From Kribbella catacumbae DSM 19601 (GTDB lineage: Bacteria; Actinomycetota; Actinomycetes; Propionibacteriales; Kribbellaceae), in assembly GCF_000372465.1 (NCBI RefSeq), contig NZ_AQUZ01000037.1, forward strand, positions 170 through 64,169: 64,000 nucleotides of DNA, written 5' to 3'. The notes under the pieces are model-generated. The model was not told the origin of the DNA and made no database searches. It worked only from the letters and a program-made list of their open reading frames with translations. The translations under genes were made by a program, and so were the position numbers. This document shows positions 34,848 to 43,663 of this stretch, piece after piece. The stretch's first letter is position 1. Each line of letters begins with the position of its first letter.

Positions 34848-35465
34848 ATGACCGAGCGCAGTGTTGATGACGTGGTGTTCGATATCGGTGGGGTGTTGCT
34901 GGACTGGAGCCCCGACTACCTGTACCGCGAGTTGATCCCGGACGCCGGGCAGCGCGAGCACTTCCTGACCAAGATCGCGACGCCCGAGTGGAACATGCAG
35001 CAGGACGCCGGCCGGACGTGGGTCGAAGCGGTCGCGGAGCTGAGCTCGCTGCACCCGGAGCACGCGGAGTGGATCGAGGCGTACGACACCGGCTGGCTCC
35101 AGATGGTCGGTGGGCTGATCGAGGGCACCGCCGAGCTCATCACCGAACTGCGCGACCAGGGCATCCCGACGTACGCGCTGACGAACTTCTCGGCGGAGAA
35201 GTGGGAGGTCGCGAAGGAGGCGTTCCCTATCCTGACCGGCTTCACCGGTGAGGTCGTGTCGGGCACCGAGCAGACTGTCAAGCCCGGCGAGAAGATCTAC
35301 CGGATCCTGCTCGAGCGCTACAACCTCGATCCGGCCCGGAGCTTCTACACCGACGACAAGGACTACAACGTCATCGCCGCCCGCGCAGTGGGCATCGACG
35401 CCGAAACCTTCGTCAATGCCCCGACCCTCCGCACGCACCTCCGCTCCCGCGGTCTGCCGGTCTAG
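34848..35465 (+). CDS. HAD-superfamily hydrolase (subfamily IA, YihX-like)
   Basis: 205 residues. Motif I FDIGGVLLDWSP (residues 11-22) keeps the nucleophile Asp, but the second Asp of DxD is replaced by Gly, as in YihX and haloacid-dehalogenase-like members. Motif II is the Thr of ALTNFS, motif III the Lys of KPGEKIYRILLERY, and motif IV YTDDKDYNVIAARAVGI. Likely a phosphatase for a small phospho-metabolite; substrate unknown. Convergent with the lipoprotein gene, with adjacent stops. Confidence 0.9.
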   Translation: MTERSVDDVVFDIGGVLLDWSPDYLYRELIPDAGQREHFLTKIATPEWNMQQDAGRTWVEAVAELSSLHPEHAEWIEAYDTGWLQMVGGLIEGTAELITELRDQGIPTYALTNFSAEKWEVAKEAFPILTGFTGEVVSGTEQTVKPGEKIYRILLERYNLDPARSFYTDDKDYNVIAARAVGIDAETFVNAPTLRTHLRSRGLPV

Positions 35466-36641
35466 CTACGCGGTGGTCACCTGCAGGGCTTCGGTGTACT
35501 TCGAGCCGGCGCCCAGGTGGGCCACCTCGAAGATGAGGTTGCCGTCCTGGCAGGTGGGTGGGGTGATGGCGGCGTCCGGGGGAGTGGCGTAGATGCGCTG
35601 AGGGCGGGCGACGCCGGGTTGCCAGCGTTGGAGCTGGAAGCGCTCTACGCCTTCGGTGACGGTGCGCACCTCCCAGTGAATCCAGTTGCCGCAGGCAACG
35701 ATGGTGTCGGTGACGATCGATCCGATCGATCGCGCCGCTCCACCGGTCGTCTCGCGGACATAGCCGGTGCTCTGGTACTGGTCCGGGTCCGAGGCGCCGA
35801 CCTCTGACCAGACGGTTGCCCCGCGCAACGAGGCCCCGCTCCACTGGATGCAGTTCTTCGCTGCGGCGATGGGCTGTGCCACGCCGCCGGTCAGCGGCGC
35901 GGTGAGCAGCCGCTTGCAGCGGCGCGTCGTCTCCGGTGAGGTGATCTCGCTGAAGGTCACCGAGTCGGCCGAGACGACCGGATCGGCGACATACCCCGGT
36001 TCGGCCACGCAACTGACCGTGCGCGACTTCAGTGTCGCGAGCTCGGCGATCACCAGGCAGGACCTGCGCTTGGCGTCGGTGCTGCTGTAGGCGAAGGTCC
36101 CGCCGGCTGCGCCGATCTCGGGCTCGGAGATGCGGGGGAGCGCTTTCTGCGTGGCCAGGTCGACGCCCCTGCCGGTGGTCAGGTCGTAGCGGGACGCGCG
36201 GATCTGCGGGTTCGGTCCGCCGTCCCGGATGTCCTCGATCAGCGCCCACCGGTCGTCGATCACCACCGGCGACTGCGCGACGAACCCAGCCGGCGGCACG
36301 TGCTTGACGACGACCCGCTTGGTCGTCCGATCCGTCACAGTCGTCGTGCCCGCCTCATCGCTGCTGCGGGTGACCAGGTACTTCTCCTGCTGGGTCACGA
36401 CGTGCTGACCGTCGACCGGTTGCTTCAGGATCTTGGTGAAGGTCGGTGGACCGGCCGGGGTCGGCGGGATGCTGGGGGTCGACGTGCTGTCCGGTGCCGC
36501 CGGGCTCTGGGTAGCACCCGGCGTACCAGTGGTCGGAGTGCCTGGGGGAGCGCTCTCCGGCTTGTCTGATGAGCATGCGCTCGCGAGCAGGCCCAGGCCC
36601 GCGACCAGGACAACCGGGGCTAGTAGCCGTGAACGACGCAT
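35466..36641 (-). CDS. Secreted lipoprotein with a beta-propeller-like body
   Basis: 391 residues from the ATG at 36641, which starts the signal peptide MRRSRLLAPVVLVAGLGLLA with lipobox ASAC (Cys23). A Pro/Ser/Thr-rich stalk (about 25-60) follows. The body has repeated four-strand blade patterns (HVVTQQEKYLVTRSS, WALIEDIRDG, GGTFAYSSTDAKRR, SVTFSEITSPE, WIHWEVRTVTEG), suggesting a TolB/WD40-like propeller, and several Cys that could be disulfide-bonded. It starts 4 nt after the C39-like peptidase gene, so both are one transcript. It could anchor or inhibit the peptidase; this is inference. Confidence 0.75.
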   Translation of the reverse strand: MRRSRLLAPVVLVAGLGLLASACSSDKPESAPPGTPTTGTPGATQSPAAPDSTSTPSIPPTPAGPPTFTKILKQPVDGQHVVTQQEKYLVTRSSDEAGTTTVTDRTTKRVVVKHVPPAGFVAQSPVVIDDRWALIEDIRDGGPNPQIRASRYDLTTGRGVDLATQKALPRISEPEIGAAGGTFAYSSTDAKRRSCLVIAELATLKSRTVSCVAEPGYVADPVVSADSVTFSEITSPETTRRCKRLLTAPLTGGVAQPIAAAKNCIQWSGASLRGATVWSEVGASDPDQYQSTGYVRETTGGAARSIGSIVTDTIVACGNWIHWEVRTVTEGVERFQLQRWQPGVARPQRIYATPPDAAITPPTCQDGNLIFEVAHLGAGSKYTEALQVTTA

Positions 36642-36645
36642 TCGC

Positions 36646-37836
36646 CTACAGACCGATGTTCTTGAACGAGTTGGCCAGGGTCGCGTTGAACAACGCCGAG
36701 GCGGGGATGTTCTTCGGCCCGTCGGTGACATTGCCGCGACTGTTGAAGCGGCGCTCGTTGAACACCTCGAAGATGCCGATGGTGCCCTTCTTCGTGTCGT
36801 ACCCGCGACCGACCTGGTAGTGCCCGCTGTGGTTGAACGCGAGGTACGGGAAGTACCGCTTCAGCAGTTGCACGTGCTCGATCACCGGTGCCGGCTTGCC
36901 GTCGCCGAGATGCTTCTGGTGCACGGCCATGAACTTCTGCGTGTTCCAATGGCCGACGCTCTGGACGATGTAGTTGCCCGCCGCAAGGTCCCAGTTCGTC
37001 TTCAGGTTGGTCTGCTTGACCATCGCCGAGATCGCCGTACCGGAGCTGGTCGCGCCGAGGTCCTTGGCCCAGGACGCCTGGGTGTCCTTCTGCTTGTCGT
37101 CGGCCCAGTCGATCGCCTGGAAGGTGGCCGGACCACACCAGTACCCCTTCTCCTGCGAGGTCTGGAAGCCCTTCATGATGTACGACGAGGACGGCAGCTT
37201 CACCACCGGCGCGGACGGCTTCGGCTTCGGCGTACCGGGTGAGGCCGGCGTGGTCACCGTCGGCGCGGACGGGGTCGGTACAGGTGTCGGTGCCGGGGTC
37301 GGCGCTGGAGTCGGCGCAGGTGTGGTCGGGGTCTGATCGTTGGTCGACGAGTCGAGCTCACGCAGCGCGCGGGCCTTGTCGCGGCCGTCCCAGGCGGCCT
37401 GCATCTCCTCGAGCTCCGCGTTGAGCCGTACGCCGTCCGACAGCGAGGACCGCTCGGTCACGAACTCCGCAGGCGTCAGCGCCCCGGTCGCGATGTCCTG
37501 CTCGGCGACGCTCTGAGCGTCGGCGGCCGCCGCGGGTGCGCTCGTCAGCTCACTGAGCTGCGCTCCGCTGGGCAGTTGATCGACGAAGCCCAGCCCGAGG
37601 CAGTAGTTCTCGGTCTCGAGCTTGAAGCAGCGCATCACCTGCTGCGTCTGATCCGCCAGAGCCGTTGCCCGCAGCATCGACGAGTCCGGCGCGGTGCGAA
37701 TCACCTCCTGCGCCAGCTCGCTCCAAGATTTCGCGTACGAGGGTTCCCGCGGCTCGTAGGCGGCGGCCAGTGGGGCTTGGGCGAGCAGGGCACCGAGCAG
37801 GATCAGGCCGGCTGCCCCTCGTGTCGCTGTGGGCAT
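36646..37836 (-). CDS. Secreted C39-like (papain-fold) cysteine peptidase
   Basis: 396 residues from the ATG at 37836 (GGGAGA upstream; it begins the signal peptide MPTATRGAAGLILLGALLAQ with cleavage near APLAAA). An N-terminal helical region (about 30-150) contains two Cys, then an Ala-Pro-Thr repeat linker (about 155-200). The C-terminal domain has GYWCGPATFQAIDW with the likely nucleophile Cys234 and NHSGHYQVGRGYD with catalytic His339; an Asp follows at the usual spacing. This is the peptidase_C39_2 pattern. Unlike bacteriocin C39 domains it is not fused to an ABC transporter. Target unknown. Confidence 0.82.
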   Translation of the reverse strand: MPTATRGAAGLILLGALLAQAPLAAAYEPREPSYAKSWSELAQEVIRTAPDSSMLRATALADQTQQVMRCFKLETENYCLGLGFVDQLPSGAQLSELTSAPAAAADAQSVAEQDIATGALTPAEFVTERSSLSDGVRLNAELEEMQAAWDGRDKARALRELDSSTNDQTPTTPAPTPAPTPAPTPVPTPSAPTVTTPASPGTPKPKPSAPVVKLPSSSYIMKGFQTSQEKGYWCGPATFQAIDWADDKQKDTQASWAKDLGATSSGTAISAMVKQTNLKTNWDLAAGNYIVQSVGHWNTQKFMAVHQKHLGDGKPAPVIEHVQLLKRYFPYLAFNHSGHYQVGRGYDTKKGTIGIFEVFNERRFNSRGNVTDGPKNIPASALFNATLANSFKNIGL

Positions 37837-38021
37837 TGTGGTCTCCCGTTGGGCGTGTGACGGTAGTGACTGTTGGTACGCCTGAGACCACAGTACGTGC
37901 TTGTGGCAACAATGTGGAGGGGGGTGCTCGCTGTCCGCGACCACGGGCGGCCTGCGGAGACCCGGCGCACCGACCACTAGACTTGCCCGGTCCCCCCTTC
38001 GGTGAGTGCTGTGGAGTTTGC

Positions 38022-38570
38022 GTGTCGGTCCAACCCATCCGTCTGTTCGGCGATCCCGTCCTGATCACCAAGGCCGACCCCGTCGTCGACTTCGACGCCG
38101 AGCTGCGCCGGCTGGTCGCGGACCTGACCGACACCATGCAAGCCGCTCCCGGTACCGGCCTGGCCGCGCCACAGATCGGCGTCGGCCTCCGCGTTTTCAC
38201 GTACTTCGTGGAGGGCGAACTCGGCCACCTGGTGAACCCCGAGCTGAGCCTGTCGCTGGAGGAGCAGTTCGGTCCCGAGGGCTGCCTGTCGATCCCCGGC
38301 CTGACCTTCGACTGCCGCCGGGCGATGAGCGTCATCGCCAGCGGCTTCACCATGTACGGCGAGCCGGTGGTGATCGAGGGGTCGGATCTGCTGGCCCGCT
38401 GCATCCAGCACGAGACCGACCACCTCGACGGCGTGCTGTTCGTCGACCGGCTGGACACCGCCACCCGCAAGGCCGCGATGAAGGCGATCCGCGAGGCCGA
38501 GTGGTCCGGCCTGTCCGGCCCGCCGCAGGTCAAGGTCTCACCGCACCCGATGAACGGATTTGGCCTGTGA
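38022..38570 (+). CDS. def: Peptide deformylase
   Basis: Removes the formyl group from nascent proteins. 182 residues. All three metal/active-site motifs are present: [18 protein letters not shown] with metal-binding Cys88, and QHETDHLDG with His130, Glu131 and His134. The GTG at 38022 gives [14 protein letters not shown], the conserved start, with GGAG 5-6 nt upstream; the frame stays open further upstream, but that part is unlike PDF. Overlaps fmt by 4 nt, so formylation and deformylation genes are coupled. Confidence 0.96.
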   Translation: MSVQPIRLFGDPVLITKADPVVDFDAELRRLVADLTDTMQAAPGTGLAAPQIGVGLRVFTYFVEGELGHLVNPELSLSLEEQFGPEGCLSIPGLTFDCRRAMSVIASGFTMYGEPVVIEGSDLLARCIQHETDHLDGVLFVDRLDTATRKAAMKAIREAEWSGLSGPPQVKVSPHPMNGFGL

Positions 38571-39508
38571 GAGTCGTCTTCGCCGGCACCCCCGAGGTGT
38601 CCGTCACCGCGCTCCGCGCGATCGTTGCCAGCGGCCACGAACTGGTTGCCGTCGTCACCCGGCCGGACGCCCCGGCCGGTCGCGGCCGCAAGCTGGTCGC
38701 CTCCCCGGTCGCGCAGTACGCCGAAGAGCTCGGCGTCGAGGTGCTCAAGCCGGTCAAGCCGAGCGATCCCGAGTTCCTCGCCCGGCTGACCCAGATCGCG
38801 CCGGACTGCTGCCCGGTCGTCGCGTACGGCGGGCTGCTGCCGCAGGCCGCGCTGGACATCCCGCCGCACGGCTGGATCAACCTGCACTTCTCCGTACTGC
38901 CGGCCTGGCGTGGTGCCGCGCCCGTGCAGCACTCGATCATCTCCGGCGACGACGTGACCGGCGCGAGCACGTTCCGGATCGTCAAGGCACTCGACGCAGG
39001 TCCCGTGTACGGCGTACTGACGGAGCGGATCGGCCCGAAGGACACGGCCGGTGACCTGCTCACCAGGCTGTCCGAGTCGGGCGCCAAGCTGCTCGTCGAC
39101 ACCCTCAACGGCATCGAGGCTGGTGCACTGGTGGCAGTCGAGCAGCCGGCTGACGGCGTGACGCTCGCCCCGAAGATCAACGTCGAGGACGCCGAGCTGG
39201 ACCTCGCCGCCCCGGCGCAGCACGTCGACCGGTTGGTCCGGGGTTGCAACCCGGCGCCAGGAGCATGGACGACGTTCCGCGGCGAGCGGCTGAAGGTGCT
39301 CGACGTCGACCTGACCGAGGACGAGGATCTGAAGCCTGGCGAGCTGCGCACCACCAAGTCGAGCGTCGCGGTCGGCACCGGCAGCAAGGCGCTGAAGCTC
39401 GTCACGGTCCAGCCGCAAGGCAAGAAGCCGATGGCGGCAGCCGACTGGGCCCGCGGCGTACGGATCAGCTCCGATGACCGCCTCGGTCCGGAATCGAAGG
39501 CAGAGTGA
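38567..39508 (+). CDS. fmt: Methionyl-tRNA formyltransferase
   Basis: Formylates initiator Met-tRNA using 10-formyl-THF. 313 residues. [17 protein letters not shown] opens the Rossmann domain; the catalytic Asn-His motif is in [17 protein letters not shown], and the Asp in DAGPVYG. The C-terminal tRNA-binding domain begins near 205. Start GTG within the def stop; its end overlaps rsmB. Confidence 0.96.
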   Translation: MRVVFAGTPEVSVTALRAIVASGHELVAVVTRPDAPAGRGRKLVASPVAQYAEELGVEVLKPVKPSDPEFLARLTQIAPDCCPVVAYGGLLPQAALDIPPHGWINLHFSVLPAWRGAAPVQHSIISGDDVTGASTFRIVKALDAGPVYGVLTERIGPKDTAGDLLTRLSESGAKLLVDTLNGIEAGALVAVEQPADGVTLAPKINVEDAELDLAAPAQHVDRLVRGCNPAPGAWTTFRGERLKVLDVDLTEDEDLKPGELRTTKSSVAVGTGSKALKLVTVQPQGKKPMAAADWARGVRISSDDRLGPESKAE

Positions 39509-40890
39509 GCGACCGCAGTCCACGGAACCGGGCGCCGCAGCGCCGTCCCGACAAGGTCCGCCAGGTCGCCTACAAGGTGATCCGGCAGGTCTCGTCCGAG
39601 GACGGCTACGCGAACCTGGCCCTCAACAAGGCGCTACGCGACCAACGCCTGAGCGGTCGCGACGCCGCGTTCTGCACGGAGCTCGTGCACGGCACGCTGC
39701 GCTGGCAGGGGACGTACGACGCGATTCTCGCGCGCAGCGTGTCCCGTCCGCTGGCCGAGCTGGACCCGGAGCTGCTCGACCTGCTCCGCCTCGGCGCGCA
39801 CCAGCTGCTCCGGATGCGCGTCGACTCCTACGCCGCCGTGAACGAGATGGTCACGCTGACCCGCGCGGAGGTCGGCCAGAGCCGCAGCGGCCTGATCAAC
39901 GCAGTACTGCGTAAGGTCAGCCAGCGCACGCTCGAGCAGTGGATCGCCGACGTCGCGCCGCACTCCGACGACGATCTCTTCGGCTTCCTGTCGATCGCGA
40001 AGGCGCATCCGCGCTGGATCGTCGAAGCCTTCGCCGACGCGCTCCACACCGATGGCTACGAGCTGGACGACCTCCTCGACGCCGACAACGAGCCGCCTCG
40101 CGTGACGCTGGTGGCGCGGCCCGGTCTGGCCGAGGTGGACGACCTCGTCGAGGCCGGAGCGACTAGGGCCCGCTACTCGCCGTACGCCGCTGTCCTGCAG
40201 GGCGGAGGCGATCCTGGTCGGATCTCGGCTGTCTCGTCCGGGCGGGCCGGAGTACAGGACGAGGGGTCGCAGCTGGTCGCCACTGCGCTCGCGATGGCGC
40301 CCCTAGAGGGCACAGACGCGAAGTGGCTCGACCTGTGCGCCGGGCCAGGCGGGAAGTCCGCCCTGCTCGCAGCGATCGGTAGTCAGCGGGACGCGCTGCT
40401 GACGGCGGTAGAGCCGCTGCCGCACCGGGCCGAGCTCGTGCGGTCCAACCTGCGGGCCGTGCCGGGCGATCACCAGGTGCTAGTCGGCGACGGCACCAAG
40501 CCGACTTGGCCAGAGGGCTCCTACGACCGCGTGTTGGCTGACGTGCCCTGTAGCGGGCTCGGTGCTCTACGGCGGCGCCCGGAAGCACGCTGGCGTCGTA
40601 CTGCGGAGGACGTGGCCGAGCTGCGCCCGTTGCAGGAGCGACTGCTCGACTCGGCGATCACCTCTGTCCGCAAGGGCGGCGTGGTCGCGTATGTGACCTG
40701 TACTCCGCACCCGATGGAGACACGCGCGGTAGTGGACGCAGTACTGGCGCAGCGGAGCGACGCGGTGCTTGAGGACGCCCGGGCGTTGCTCCCTGGCGTG
40801 CCGTCGCTGGGAGAGGGGCCGGACGTCCAGCTCTGGCCGCACCTGCACGGGACCGACGCGATGTATCTGGCGCTGGTGCGGCGTATTTGA
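39505..40890 (+). CDS. rsmB: 16S rRNA m5C967 methyltransferase (RsmB/Sun)
   Basis: 461 residues: an N-terminal NusB-like RNA-binding domain (about 17-160; [20 protein letters not shown]) and a C-terminal SAM domain with [19 protein letters not shown]. The two cysteines of the m5C class are present: Cys349 in [18 protein letters not shown] and the nucleophile Cys399 in [10 protein letters not shown]. Third gene of the def-fmt-rsmB operon. In relatives rpe and ribD follow; here a DMT transporter follows after 57 nt. Confidence 0.95.
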   Translation: MSDRSPRNRAPQRRPDKVRQVAYKVIRQVSSEDGYANLALNKALRDQRLSGRDAAFCTELVHGTLRWQGTYDAILARSVSRPLAELDPELLDLLRLGAHQLLRMRVDSYAAVNEMVTLTRAEVGQSRSGLINAVLRKVSQRTLEQWIADVAPHSDDDLFGFLSIAKAHPRWIVEAFADALHTDGYELDDLLDADNEPPRVTLVARPGLAEVDDLVEAGATRARYSPYAAVLQGGGDPGRISAVSSGRAGVQDEGSQLVATALAMAPLEGTDAKWLDLCAGPGGKSALLAAIGSQRDALLTAVEPLPHRAELVRSNLRAVPGDHQVLVGDGTKPTWPEGSYDRVLADVPCSGLGALRRRPEARWRRTAEDVAELRPLQERLLDSAITSVRKGGVVAYVTCTPHPMETRAVVDAVLAQRSDAVLEDARALLPGVPSLGEGPDVQLWPHLHGTDAMYLALVRRI

Positions 40891-40947
40891 CGCTCACTGG
40901 GTGGACCGGGTGTCAGGTGTGTCAGGTCCGACGGTCATGATAGAGGG

Positions 40948-41931
40948 GTGACAGCAACCGATATCCGCCCGGCCCGGACCGCTCAGCAACACCAGCTCAT
41001 CGGGTTATCGGCGGCCTTCGGGATCGGCATGCTGTTCGCGATCCAGTCCCGCCTCAACGGGGAACTCGGGCACCGCCTCGGCAGCGGAGTCCCGGCGGCA
41101 CTGATCTCTTTCGGCACGGGGCTGGTCATCCTGCTGGCCGGCTGCGCAGTAGTGCCTTCGATCCGTCGGTCGGTCGCACGGGTGTGGCAGACGATCCGGA
41201 GCCCTTCGGGAGGGCTCAGGTGGTACCAGTGCATCGGTGGGCTCGCCGGTGCGTTCCTTGTTGCCACACAGTCGATCACTGTCGCGGTGATTGGCGTGGC
41301 TGTGTTCACTGTCGCCGTAGTGGCTGGGCAGGCCGTCAGCAGCCTGGTAGTGGACCGTATTGGCCTCGGACCGGCCGGCCCGCAGCCCTACACACCTCTG
41401 CGAGTCGTAGGCGCTCTGGTGGCGCTTGCGGCCGTAGTACTGGCCGTGTCTGACCGGTTGAATCACCCGTCAGGGCTGCTGCTTGCAGTGCTGCCTGCAC
41501 TGGGTGGCGTCTTCACTGCTGTGCAGCAAGCCGTCAATGGACGAGTCGCCCGTACTGCGGGGCTCGACGCGTCTGCAGCTCTAGCGGCCGGAGTCATCAA
41601 CTTCCTGGTCGGCTTCATTGCTCTCCTGGTCGTCTTTCTCGCCGAGCTTGTTTTCCGGGGAGCACCCAACAGCTTGCCGTCCGACCCCTGGCTGTACTTC
41701 GGGGGCGCGTGCGGCGTGATCTTCATCAGCGCGGCGGCCGCGGTGGTCCGGGTCGTCGGCGTGTTCGTCCTGGGCCTCGGGACCATCGCGGGCCAGTTGA
41801 TCGCCAGCCTCTTCATCGACCTGTTCCTCCCGGCCTCCGACCAGGCGGTCAGCCTCCCGGTGGTCGCCGGCACCCTGCTCGCCCTCGTCGCGGTCGTGGT
41901 CGCTTCAATCCCCAACCTCCGGAGGAGCTAG
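40948..41931 (+). CDS. DMT-superfamily transporter, DUF606 (YdcZ) type, duplicated
   Basis: 327 residues with about ten helices in two homologous halves; the first begins IGLSAAFGIGMLFAIQSRLN and the second LAVLPALGGVFTAVQQAVNG, each with the small-residue/Asn pattern of PF04657. Single DUF606 units are about 150 residues, so this is the fused two-unit form. Substrate unknown. CATGAT lies 6 nt before the GTG, possibly another leaderless promoter. Its stop overlaps the convergent hemerythrin gene by 4 nt. Confidence 0.87.
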   Translation: MTATDIRPARTAQQHQLIGLSAAFGIGMLFAIQSRLNGELGHRLGSGVPAALISFGTGLVILLAGCAVVPSIRRSVARVWQTIRSPSGGLRWYQCIGGLAGAFLVATQSITVAVIGVAVFTVAVVAGQAVSSLVVDRIGLGPAGPQPYTPLRVVGALVALAAVVLAVSDRLNHPSGLLLAVLPALGGVFTAVQQAVNGRVARTAGLDASAALAAGVINFLVGFIALLVVFLAELVFRGAPNSLPSDPWLYFGGACGVIFISAAAAVVRVVGVFVLGLGTIAGQLIASLFIDLFLPASDQAVSLPVVAGTLLALVAVVVASIPNLRRS

Positions 41932-42578
41932 CCCTTCCGGATCACCCGGACGTAGCCGTCGTACGAGCGGCGGCCGACCAGCTTCCAGAGCGCCCGCACC
42001 GGCGCCGGCAGCTTCGCCAGAAAGCTCTGCCGCTCCTGCTCCGAGGCGTCCTCCAGGATCATCCCGAGGAACAGCAGCCGCTTGCGCTTGGTCTCGATCG
42101 AACTGGCGCCGCGGTTGCCGATCTCGGCCCACTCCTCGAGGCTCAGATGCTCCCGCGCGAGCGGCAGGACCTCTTGCTCCTCCTCGCCGAGGTGCAGCTC
42201 GAGCAGTGACGACACATCACGCAGTGCTGCCGCCAACTCCGCGCCATCAGCCTTCCCGGCCGTCGCCGCCCAGGTCGGCAGCACCTGCTCGATTCGATCG
42301 AGTACTGCGGACAGCGCCTCGTGCTGAGACTTCATCCGGTGCACCAGCTCGGTGTGCAGCGTCGCCCGCTGCAGCAGCGGCGGCCAAAGCAGCTCATCCT
42401 CGTTGAGGTGGTGGTGATGCAGTGCCGCGACGAGATCGGTCAGATGCTCGGCCAGCACCGCCGATCGAGCGGTGTTGCCCTCGGCAACCTGGCCGACCAG
42501 GTCCGGCAGCAGCCGGAACTCCCGCCGGAACACTCGGTGGACGACCACCATGTCGTGGGTGTCGGGTTGTGCGCTCAT
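41928..42578 (-). CDS. Hemerythrin-like (HHE) domain protein
   Basis: 216 residues from the ATG at 42578 (GGGGGGA just upstream). A four-helix bundle with iron-ligand patterns: VVVHRVFRREFRLLP, AALHHHHLNEDELLWPPLLQ, VHRMKSQHEALSAVLDRIEQ, and SLLELHLGEEEQEVLPLARE, matching the H...HxxxE...H...HxxxE order of HHE proteins. Such proteins bind a di-iron centre and act in oxygen or NO sensing and iron-sulfur repair. Lies 25 nt downstream of the EamA gene on the same strand, so it may share its transcript. Confidence 0.88.
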   Translation of the reverse strand: MSAQPDTHDMVVVHRVFRREFRLLPDLVGQVAEGNTARSAVLAEHLTDLVAALHHHHLNEDELLWPPLLQRATLHTELVHRMKSQHEALSAVLDRIEQVLPTWAATAGKADGAELAAALRDVSSLLELHLGEEEQEVLPLAREHLSLEEWAEIGNRGASSIETKRKRLLFLGMILEDASEQERQSFLAKLPAPVRALWKLVGRRSYDGYVRVIRKG

Positions 42579-42603
42579 GGTTCCCCCCAAAGAACGGTCC
42601 GAT

Positions 42604-43587
42604 CTACGGTACTCCGGCCGCCCGCGCCTGGACCGGGGTTTTCGCCGCCGTACCCGATCGGATCGAACTGATGACCCCTTGGGATACCGCGACCCCGAGC
42701 AGCACGATCAGCGCGCCGACCGGCTGGTACCAGGTGAGGCGTTCCTGCAGCACGATCACGCCGGCCAGGATCGCGAAGATCGGCATGATGTAGGTGACCA
42801 TCGCCGACATGCTCGCGCCGATCAGCCGGATCACCCGCAGGTTCAGCACGAACGCCATCCCGCTGCCGAGCGCGCCCAGCGCGATCACGCTGCCGATCAC
42901 CTCGATCGACAGCGACCAGGGCGCCGGCGGAGCCTGACCTGAAACGATCGGAGCGAAGATCGCGAGCTGCACCGTCGAGCAGATCAGCAGGGTCGCCGAC
43001 AGCGCGGTACCGGACAGCTTGCTGCCGGCGATGAACTTCTTCTGGTAGGGGATGGCGATGCCGTAGGCAACCGCGGCGGCCACGCAGAACAGCTGGCCGA
43101 CCAGGTCCGCGCCGCCGTGCAGCTGCCAGGCTCCGAGCACGACCATCATGCCGAGGAACCCGATCAGCAGTCCGAGAACGCGCTGCAGGGTGAACTTCTC
43201 GGTCCGGAACACCAGAACGGCCAGCGGGAGCACGACCAGCGGGGTGATCCCGTTCCAGATCCCCGCCAGCAACGACGGGATGCGCTGTTCGCCGTACCCG
43301 AACAAGGTCCAGGGGATGGCCGAGCCGACCGCGCCGGCGACGAAGTTGTGCGCCCAGATCCGCGGCGAGCGCGGCAGCGACTCGCGCTTGATCACCAGGA
43401 TCGTGAGCAGCACGAGGCTTCCGGCGATCACCCGGCCGAGCGCGAGGTAGGTCGGGTGCAGTTCGCGCACGCCGACGGAGATGAAGAGGAAGCTGCAGCC
43501 CCAGATGGCGCCGAGGGTCAGCATGGTGGGCAGCCACGCCCGGACCGGTGGCTTGTCAGGAGTCGTCAGGGTGCTCACTCCTGGCAT
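42604..43587 (-). CDS. EamA/DMT-family transporter
   Basis: 327 residues if started at the ATG at 43587; the start is uncertain because a much longer open frame continues upstream without membrane-protein character, and a GTG at 43578 is also possible. Ten hydrophobic helices, beginning MLTLGAIWGCSFLFISVGVR, with a second repeat from about 175 (VAYGIAIPYQKKFIAGSKL) ending LTWYQPVGALIVLLGVAVSQ. An inner-membrane metabolite exporter of unknown substrate, divergent from the cysteine-desulfurase-like gene over a 76-nt gap. Confidence 0.87.
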   Translation of the reverse strand: MPGVSTLTTPDKPPVRAWLPTMLTLGAIWGCSFLFISVGVRELHPTYLALGRVIAGSLVLLTILVIKRESLPRSPRIWAHNFVAGAVGSAIPWTLFGYGEQRIPSLLAGIWNGITPLVVLPLAVLVFRTEKFTLQRVLGLLIGFLGMMVVLGAWQLHGGADLVGQLFCVAAAVAYGIAIPYQKKFIAGSKLSGTALSATLLICSTVQLAIFAPIVSGQAPPAPWSLSIEVIGSVIALGALGSGMAFVLNLRVIRLIGASMSAMVTYIMPIFAILAGVIVLQERLTWYQPVGALIVLLGVAVSQGVISSIRSGTAAKTPVQARAAGVP

Positions 43588-43663
43588 CCTGCAGCATGCC
43601 GCGGACAATTTCCGCTTTCTGCCCGGAATTGGGCACTCGGCCCCCAGGGGGCAGGATGTCGGC

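Noticed and set aside
37250-37330. Short tandem repeat (GGTGTCGG...GGCGCTGGAGTCGG)
   Set aside because: It encodes the Ala-Pro-Thr linker of the secreted C39-like peptidase and is a normal low-complexity linker rather than a separate DNA element.
37550-39523. Minus-strand 657-codon frame opposite def and fmt
   Set aside because: Antisense shadow of two certain genes (def, fmt). No conserved motifs and low-complexity composition.
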